This document shows positions 61,716-64,000 of a stretch of DNA of 64,000 nucleotides, piece by piece. How positions within the stretch are numbered: the stretch's first letter is position 1; each line of letters begins with the position of its first letter. Origin of the DNA: an uncultured Lachnospiraceae bacterium (GTDB taxonomy: Bacteria > Bacillota > Clostridia > Lachnospirales > Lachnospiraceae); the NCBI GenBank assembly GCA_947173495.1, contig CAMWFQ010000004.1, positions 155,672 through 219,671 on the forward strand, given 5' to 3'. The notes beneath the pieces are model-generated. The model saw only the letters and a list, made by a program, of their open reading frames with translations. It ran no database searches and was not told the DNA's origin. Made by a program: the position numbers and the translations under genes.

Positions 61716-62648
61716 ATGGAGCAACAGGAGCATGATATTATTACCAGAATGAATGACAGATATATGAAGATGAGCAAGGGTCACAAAGCAATTGCCGCTT
61801 ATATTTCAGATCATTATGAGCAGGCTGTATTTATGACAGCAGCCAGACTGGGAGAGACGGTGGGAGTCAGTGAGTCTACAGTAGTACGTTTTGCTACCGG
61901 GTTGGGCTATGGCGGCTATCCGGAGTTTCAGAATGCTTTGGAAGAGTGGGTGAGAAGCAAGCTGAACTCTGTTCAGAAAATAGGTGCAAAATATGGAAAG
62001 AGCACCCAGTCGGAAATTCTTCATTCGGTATTGAATGCGGATATAGAGAAGATTCAGGATACCATCGTGAATCTTGACGCAGCAGCATTTGAGGCAGCAG
62101 TGGACATCATACTTGAGGCGCGGACGATTTACCTTGTGGGAATACGAAGCTGCGAGCCCCTGGCTGATTTTCTGCATTTTTATCTGAATATGATCAGAGG
62201 AAATATTGTTCTTGTGAAAACCACAAGTGTTTCGGAAATGTTTGAGCAGATGATACGCATTGATGAACAGGATGCGATTATTGGGATCAGCTTTCCCCGA
62301 TACTCCATGCGCACATTGAAGGCAATGGAATTTGCCAATGACCGCAATGCCAAGGTAATTACCATAACAGACAGTATTCATTCTCCAATGAATCTGTACT
62401 CTTCCTGTAACCTCCTTGCCAGAAGCGATATGGTTTCCATTGTGGATTCTCTTGTGGCGCCTTTAAGCGTGATCAATGCGCTGGTGGTTGCTCTCTGTTT
62501 GAAGCGGCCGGAAGCAGTAAAGGAGAATCTGGAGATGCTGGAGAGGGTTTGGAATAATTATCAGGTTTATTTAAATGATGAGATTAATTTTATAGATGAG
62601 GAGCCTATGCTGCATTATCCGCTGAAAAAGGAAGAGAAAAGACGATGA
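61716..62648 (+). CDS. MurR/RpiR-family transcriptional regulator
   Basis: A 310-residue protein: an N-terminal HTH of the RpiR type (ARLGETVGVSESTVVRFATGLGYGGYPEFQ) and a C-terminal SIS domain (about 115-250; YLVGIRSCEPLADFL, GISFPRYSMRT) that normally binds a phosphosugar. It shares ATGA with the flavoprotein gene, so the two are co-translated. Confidence 0.92.
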   Translation: MEQQEHDIITRMNDRYMKMSKGHKAIAAYISDHYEQAVFMTAARLGETVGVSESTVVRFATGLGYGGYPEFQNALEEWVRSKLNSVQKIGAKYGKSTQSEILHSVLNADIEKIQDTIVNLDAAAFEAAVDIILEARTIYLVGIRSCEPLADFLHFYLNMIRGNIVLVKTTSVSEMFEQMIRIDEQDAIIGISFPRYSMRTLKAMEFANDRNAKVITITDSIHSPMNLYSSCNLLARSDMVSIVDSLVAPLSVINALVVALCLKRPEAVKENLEMLERVWNNYQVYLNDEINFIDEEPMLHYPLKKEEKRR

Positions 62649-63982
62649 GACAGGTGATCGTAGTGGGAGGCGGAGCGTCAGGAATGATGGCGGCTGTTGG
62701 AGCGGCCCGGGAGGGCGCCCGTGTCACGCTGCTTGAGAAAAATGAAAAGACAGGAAAAAAGATTTATATCACAGGAAAAGGCAGATGTAATCTGACCAAT
62801 GCCTGTGAAAAATCCGCTTTTTTTGATCAGATGATCAGCAACGGAAAGTTCCTGTACAGCGCGTTTGAGAAAATGGATAACCATTCGGTAATGGATTTTT
62901 TTGAAAAGTCCGGATGCAGGTTAAAACAGGAGAGAGGCATGAGGATCTTTCCGGTCTCGGATCATTCTTCCGATGTGATCGCAGCACTTAACCGACAGAT
63001 GAAAAAGGAGGGCGTGGAAGTATGTCTGCATACCCGGGCGGCGGAAGTTCTGACAGAGCAGTACAATGAAAACGGAAGAGAACCAGATCTGATCGGAGAA
63101 GCTGTCAGAGAAAAAAAATCTGTCAGAGGCGTAAGGCTTTCGGACGGAAGGATTCTGGAAGCTGATGCGGTGATCCTTGCTACGGGAGGAAAATCCTATG
63201 AATCTACCGGCTCTGCCGGAGAAGGATATATGTTTGCTCAGCGTCTGGGACACACGCTAAAGGAAATGCGGCCTGCATTGGTGCCTTTTTGTGTGAAAGA
63301 GAGCTGGTGTATGGATTTGCAGGGGCTTTCTCTCAAAAACGTGTCTCTCGTAATGACAAAAGATAAGAAGAAAATATACGAAGGCTTTGGTGAAATGCTG
63401 TTTACTCATTTTGGAGTCAGCGGACCGCTGATTTTAAGTGCCAGCAGCTATTATGCAAAAAAGTATTACGGTATGCAGGTTAAACTTTCGATTGACTTAA
63501 AACCTGCACTGACTCCGGAACAGCTGGATCAGAGAATTTTACGGGATTTTGAGGAGAACAGGAACCGGCAGTTTAAAAATGCACTGGATCATCTCCTTCC
63601 GGCCAGAATGACCGGGATAATCGTCACTCTTTCCGGAATTGATCCGGCCAGGAAGGTAAATGAAATTACGAGGACGGAGAGGAGCAGACTTGCAGCCTGT
63701 ATCAAAAATCTCACACTGACTGTTACGGGAACCAGAGGCTTTTCGGAGGCCATTGTGACCCAGGGGGGAGTAAATGTAAAGGAGGTAAATCCCTCCACAA
63801 TGGAGTCAAAGCTGGTCAGAGGACTTTACTTTGCAGGAGAGGTCCTGGATGTGGATGGGCTGACAGGAGGCTTTAACCTTCAGATTGCATGGTCAACCGG
63901 ATATCTGGCCGGCATATGTGCGGCGCGGGAGGCCGGTCAGGGAAGGAACAAATTATGTGCAGAAGAAAGGAAGAAAAAATGA
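62645..63982 (+). CDS. BaiN/YhiN-like FAD-dependent oxidoreductase
   Basis: A 445-residue flavoprotein of the HI0933 family. The FAD-binding GGGASGMMAA is at the N-terminus, followed by KKIYITGKGRCNLTN, and the C-terminus has GLYFAGEVLDVDGLTGGFN. Family members are often named aminoacetone oxidase-like or BaiN (a bile-acid reductase in one gut species); the substrate here is unknown. It overlaps the MurR/RpiR gene before it and cmk after it by ATGA. Confidence 0.88.
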   Translation: MRQVIVVGGGASGMMAAVGAAREGARVTLLEKNEKTGKKIYITGKGRCNLTNACEKSAFFDQMISNGKFLYSAFEKMDNHSVMDFFEKSGCRLKQERGMRIFPVSDHSSDVIAALNRQMKKEGVEVCLHTRAAEVLTEQYNENGREPDLIGEAVREKKSVRGVRLSDGRILEADAVILATGGKSYESTGSAGEGYMFAQRLGHTLKEMRPALVPFCVKESWCMDLQGLSLKNVSLVMTKDKKKIYEGFGEMLFTHFGVSGPLILSASSYYAKKYYGMQVKLSIDLKPALTPEQLDQRILRDFEENRNRQFKNALDHLLPARMTGIIVTLSGIDPARKVNEITRTERSRLAACIKNLTLTVTGTRGFSEAIVTQGGVNVKEVNPSTMESKLVRGLYFAGEVLDVDGLTGGFNLQIAWSTGYLAGICAAREAGQGRNKLCAEERKKK

Positions 63983-64000
63983 GTTATCAGATCGCGATAG
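63979..64000 (+). CDS. cmk: Cytidylate kinase, first codons (partial)
   Basis: ATG 63979 opens MSYQIAI at the window edge, the usual N-terminus of (d)CMP kinase before its P-loop. Only seven residues are visible. A BaiN/YhiN-like gene directly before cmk is common in Lachnospiraceae, which supports the call. Confidence 0.55.

Overview
The window reads as a chromosomal segment of a low-to-mid GC Gram-positive Clostridia, most likely a gut Lachnospiraceae. Reasons: AGGAGG-type ribosome binding sites, frequent GTG/TTG starts, the era-yqzL-recO order, a large M16C insulinase-type peptidase, single-subunit glycyl-tRNA synthetase, a multi-subunit Na+-pumping biotin decarboxylase, and a MurR/RpiR - BaiN/YhiN-like flavoprotein - cmk order at the right edge. 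This assignment comes from gene content only. No rRNA, tRNA, CRISPR array or complete insertion sequence was seen.

Layout. 1-27.4 kb is mostly housekeeping on the + strand: a Cys-rich protein tail, a sigma-like protein, an M16C peptidase, a DUF4349 lipoprotein, era/yqzL/recO, glyS, alaS, rpsU, a CmpB-type membrane protein, a D,D-carboxypeptidase, a metallophosphoesterase, deoC, scpA/scpB, a second D,D-carboxypeptidase (minus), L-asparaginase, a five-gene biotin/Na+ pump operon (20.8-26.1 kb) and a NYN-domain protein. At 27.5-28.9 kb an XRE regulator diverges from a small secreted protein.

29.0-52.7 kb is a surface-polysaccharide locus. It opens with a GT-C-like membrane protein, an SH3 membrane protein and a GT2 enzyme of ordinary composition. 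From about 32.65 kb it becomes clearly A+T-rich, suggesting transfer: ABC-2 exporter (permease and ATPase), two paralogous sialyltransferase-like enzymes, NeuB, NeuC and NeuA (CMP-sialic acid synthesis), a lone CBS protein, a deacetylase and two O-acyltransferases. Inside it lies an unusual carrier-protein module: ACP, AMP-ligase, LuxE-like and LuxC-like enzymes, split transketolase, FabG-like SDR, two GNAT-like proteins and a type II thioesterase. The module looks able to activate an acid on a carrier, reduce it to an aldehyde, extend it by two carbons and attach the product to the glycan. Both O-acyltransferase genes carry a run of eight G; one is in frame and the other is frameshifted exactly at the run, which suggests phase variation of the surface glycan. 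The locus ends in gene debris (a methyltransferase tail and a decayed Rpn-family nuclease).

53.6-64 kb holds two glycosyltransferases, a winged-helix regulator diverging from a four-gene operon of unknown role (a three-helix membrane protein, two small charged proteins and a C39/papain-like cysteine protease), an Arg-rich membrane-anchored amidase, a TetR regulator with a palindrome next to its promoter, a MurR/RpiR regulator, a flavoprotein and the start of cmk.

Six places carry a family of 80-90 nt nested-hairpin repeats (about twelve units). All are in the same orientation and sit directly downstream of + strand terminators or terminator-like hairpins. Their stems change on both sides so that pairing is kept, which marks them as a structured element worth following up.
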